Shown here: piece after piece, positions 61,828 to 64,000 of the stretch | Position numbering within the stretch: position 1 is the stretch's first letter | Layout: the number at the start of each line of letters is the position of its first letter | Origin: Dictyobacter alpinus | GTDB lineage: Bacteria > Chloroflexota > Ktedonobacteria > Ktedonobacterales > Ktedonobacteraceae | DNA length: 64,000 nt | NCBI RefSeq assembly: GCF_003967575.1 | Contig: NZ_BIFT01000002.1 | Span: forward strand, 2,666,001-2,730,000 | Direction: 5' to 3' | Notes under the pieces: generated by a model | What the model saw: only the letters and a program-made list of their open reading frames with translations | Told to the model about the DNA's origin: nothing | Database searches by the model: none | Made by a program: the position numbers and the translations under genes

Positions 61828-62490
61828 TCAAGCTTCGAGTTCGCGGTGAACCTGGAAGATGCGGCGGGCGGGGAGCTGGATAGCGGTAAGGTTGCCGGTA
61901 CGCCAGGCTCCGGTGTCGAGGCCGATCTTGTGGACTTTGATCATAGGGCTGGACTGTTCCCAGTGGCCGAAGACGACGGTCTTACCCCAGTCATAATCCT
62001 TGTCAGCGAAGCCGCGCGCCCCCCACATTTTGGAGTAAGGGGGCGTTGAATAGAAAGGCTTGTCTGGTAGGACGCCTGCGTGTACATAATAGGCGTTGGC
62101 ATCCTCATAATCGATGCGTGTCTGACTCAACCACTCGCCGATATCAGCCGGTATCTGGCCATTGCAGCTCTCCCAGACTTTGCGCGCACCCGGCATCAAT
62201 GGTTGATCCAGGAATTTCGTGCCATCCCACTGTTCCAGCCAGGCATCCTCATGATTACCACGCAGGAAAAAGCAATGTGGATGCGCTTGCTGGATAGCCT
62301 GCAAGGTACGAATCACCGCGATTGAATCCTCGCCCCGATCGACATAATCTCCCAAAAAGATTAAATGATCCTCAGGCCGATACGGCAACAGATCGAGCAA
62401 GCGCCTCAACAGGCTCACCTCGCCATGAATATCACCAATCGCATAACTATGATAGCTCACAGGCTCATCCAGCAGTTCATTGTCCAGCAT
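61828..62490 (-). CDS. Metallophosphoesterase (PPP-like)
   Basis: 220 residues from the ATG at 62490, where AAGGGAG is well spaced; the open frame extends 23 codons upstream. The full motif series is present: GDIHG (near 20), GDYVDRG (near 47), RGNHE (near 77), a His in VHAGV and GHWEQSSP late in the sequence. This is the bacterial PrpA/ApaH-like branch with a two-metal site, acting on phosphoproteins or dinucleotide polyphosphates. It could oppose the Ser/Thr kinase of this genome, which is inference. Confidence 0.92.
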   Translation of the reverse strand: MLDNELLDEPVSYHSYAIGDIHGEVSLLRRLLDLLPYRPEDHLIFLGDYVDRGEDSIAVIRTLQAIQQAHPHCFFLRGNHEDAWLEQWDGTKFLDQPLMPGARKVWESCNGQIPADIGEWLSQTRIDYEDANAYYVHAGVLPDKPFYSTPPYSKMWGARGFADKDYDWGKTVVFGHWEQSSPMIKVHKIGLDTGAWRTGNLTAIQLPARRIFQVHRELEA

Positions 62491-62703
62491 AAACACTGCT
62501 CCCTTGTCTCTATTTCTCGTCTGTAATTTCTGCTCATTATAGTATGGACGTAGGAGCATGTAAATATAAACTCATTCTTTATTTTGCCGTTATTTCTCCC
62601 CCTGGCGCCTACGCCACTCGATGTACGCAACGTCACGCTAACGAATTACCTTTGGGCGTCATGCGTTTTTTTACAAAAGTAGGCGTCCCATGAAAAGCAC
62701 CAC

Positions 62704-62960
62704 GTAGCTGCGACCCTCAGCGGTCGCTTGCCACCCGCCGCAGCGTGGTGGCCTGGTATCTGGATAGTTCGACTCACTCAGCGTGATCACCTCCGGCAGA
62801 GAGAGGGCCCCCGCGATACCACTGGGTGAGGCCATCCATGGGGAGGTTCCTTTTGGGCACCGCGTGAGGCAACGAGTCAGTCTGGAAGGAATAGAATTGC
62901 TGAGAGACCGGGCCACCACGCTGCGGCGGGTGGCAAGCGACCGCTGAGGGTCGTAACTAC
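62704..62960. mobile_element. 257-bp element with 50-bp inverted ends (MITE/REPIN-like)
   Basis: The first 50 bases (62704-62753, GTAGCTGCGACC...GTGGTGGCC) and the last 50 (62911-62960) are inverted copies, 48 of 50 matching, the inner 43 perfect. Each arm contains its own small hairpins (GCGACC/GGTCGC and CCACC/GGTGG). The 157-base centre has no credible gene. No target duplication is obvious. The form suits a non-autonomous transposed element or a pair of REP-type palindromes. Confidence 0.6.
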
Positions 62961-63314
62961 GGAGACGTGTTCGTGGTGGGGGAAGGGATTGTTGGGGATA
63001 TGTGTGTTATGGTGGGCTTGCACCATGGCCTTTCTTCATCGATATGCTGCTATGCCACCATGAAGCTGAAGAGTCTGTCCAATCGAATTGACCCTGTCAG
63101 GTCTTGCTGGATTGAGCGGAAAACACGGGGTTGATCCTGACGATTATGCTACTATAGGAGGTTCATTACGTATATACACTAGTAAAAAAGAATGCTATTA
63201 AAGTGTAATGCTCAACGTTATCCACCCGAGGCTAGCTTCACGCATATAATTGAATCGCAGGCATGCGCTAAGATAAAATAAAGAAACATCCTGAATGGAA
63301 AGGATAAAAGATAT
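62961..63314. other. 354-base intergenic region, no gene seen
   Basis: Between the inverted-end element and the PLDc_N-type gene I find no coding frame with a start signal and no strong palindrome. The part before 63315 is AT-rich and should hold that gene's promoter, with AAAGGA as ribosome site. Confidence 0.4.
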
Positions 63315-63767
63315 ATGCCACATGAATTGTATATTGCTATTCCGACGATTATCTGGATACTCGCATTAATCCATTGTAGCCGGAATCGAGCTTTAAGTGG
63401 AACAAGCAAATTACTTTGGATCATCTTTATGTTTGTAACCAACATCTTTGGTGCAGTTATGTACTTTATTTTTGCGCCAAAACGGTCCCGTCCTCGTGCG
63501 CGGACAGTGTATTATCAACCTGCCAGGCAAGCGAGAAGACAGCCACAGACATATTATCAGCCCACCCGGCAGCCACAGGAACCATATTATCGTCCTACGG
63601 AACGGACCACGCCAGCGCCCGAATCATATCGACCTTATGGAGAGGGCTATGCGACCCGGCAGAATGAGCAAGCGACAGAGCAAGCGCCTATGCAGTCGCC
63701 AGCTTACAATCCTTATGAATATCCACAGGCGACCTATCCCGAGCAGACGCAGCAGCAGTCACAATAG
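63315..63767 (+). CDS. PLDc_N-type membrane protein with Tyr/Gln/Pro-rich tail
   Basis: 150 residues. Two membrane helices: IAIPTIIWILALIHC and LLWIIFMFVTNIFGAVMYFIFAPKR; the second matches the N-terminal PLDc_N element of cardiolipin synthases. No phospholipase domain follows. The tail (about 58-150) is disordered and repetitive, with five YxxP-type units (YYQP, TYYQPTRQP, PYYRP) and many Gln. Such short PLDc_N proteins occur alone in many bacteria, with unknown function. AAAGGA precedes the ATG. Confidence 0.8.
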   Translation: MPHELYIAIPTIIWILALIHCSRNRALSGTSKLLWIIFMFVTNIFGAVMYFIFAPKRSRPRARTVYYQPARQARRQPQTYYQPTRQPQEPYYRPTERTTPAPESYRPYGEGYATRQNEQATEQAPMQSPAYNPYEYPQATYPEQTQQQSQ

Positions 63768-64000
63768 TTACTATCAACGCTGCTCGACTATTTTTGTGGC
63801 TGGCGTGCTAGTTGTGGGAGCCTGTGTCATATGCGCCAGGTTTATGCAGAATTTGAGCGGGTCGTATGGGTTAACTGGTAGCGTAATAACATTATACGCA
63901 TGGAATAAGTTGAGTACGGGTCAGGGCGCCATGAATAGCGATTATTGTTGCTTGCATGTAGCCGTGGACCGAGGCATCGACCGGATGGCAACGACCAGCC
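63768..64000. other. Window end without an identified gene
   Basis: No frame here has a start signal or a recognisable family. Two minus-strand frames stay open to the window edge (one reads AGRCHPVDASVHGYMQ), so a gene entering from the right on the minus strand is possible. Confidence 0.3.

Noticed and set aside
62671..62919. 82-codon frame in the 257-bp inverted-end element
   Set aside because: It runs through both inverted arms and has no transposase motif or start signal.
1..64000. tRNA, rRNA or CRISPR array
   Set aside because: I looked for T-loop signatures, long conserved rRNA-like stretches and regularly spaced direct repeats and found none.

Overview
The window looks like chromosome of a large-genome, soil-type Ktedonobacteria member (Chloroflexota). 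This is inferred from gene content, not from a marker gene. The clues are a Ser/Thr kinase with an N-terminal zinc ribbon fused to a C-terminal right-handed beta-helix, an ECF-like sigma factor with added zinc ribbons, multi-PAS kinases beside stand-alone receivers, many one-component regulators (TetR, ArsR-like, LacI, ROK, MerR) each next to its target, and secreted or cytosolic glycosidases. Base composition is near 50 percent G+C, with AT-rich intergenic regions that carry clear sigma70-type promoters and palindromic operators. I see no rRNA, tRNA, CRISPR array, phage module or intact transposase.

Layout. 1-6116: kinase, a TetR/flavin-monooxygenase/metallo-hydrolase operon, and a membrane-anchored unknown protein. 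6117-6701: a noncoding stretch with a compact DnaA-box cluster ahead of msrB. 7174-15221: DMT transporter, small unknowns, YjbR-like protein, a repressor/CAAX-protease operon divergent from a sigma factor/MFS pair, and a hydrolase. 15283-17858: a self-contained drug-efflux cassette in which a TetR gene and a DrrAB-like ABC transporter share two almost identical operators. 17906-25144: oxidoreductase, ABM-domain protein and a three-gene PAS-kinase/receiver/receiver-kinase phosphorelay. 25186-31592: phosphatase-fold protein, GrpB with an internal stop, a short UvrA-type ABC protein, unknowns and an atypical metallo-beta-lactamase-fold protein.

31802-36856: a TetR/SDR divergent pair with a double operator, a DUF4260-like protein, two copies of a 52-bp repeat, small membrane proteins, and the first member of a local family of membrane proteins with a PH-like module. 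37072-45471: a carbohydrate island with LacI, a sugar-binding lipoprotein whose end appears fused to the tail of a lost permease, a GH127 beta-L-arabinofuranosidase, a truncated secreted protein, a ROK regulator and a secreted GH30 glycosidase with tandem 45-residue repeats. 45627-48658: three more members of the membrane family, one a fragment and one an internal duplication.

49129-55867: MerR/SDR, a DHFR-like protein, TetR/SDR and TetR/hydrolase modules. 56120-61336: a Cof-type HAD phosphatase, an S1-repeat protein and a heterodimeric ABC exporter with one degenerate ATP site. 61828-64000: a metallophosphatase, a 257-bp element with 50-bp inverted ends, and a PLDc_N-type membrane protein.

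The recurring theme is small regulator-plus-effector cassettes with readable operators, together with clear signs of decay: the permease deletion scar, the GrpB stop, a VOC-domain remnant and a membrane-family fragment.
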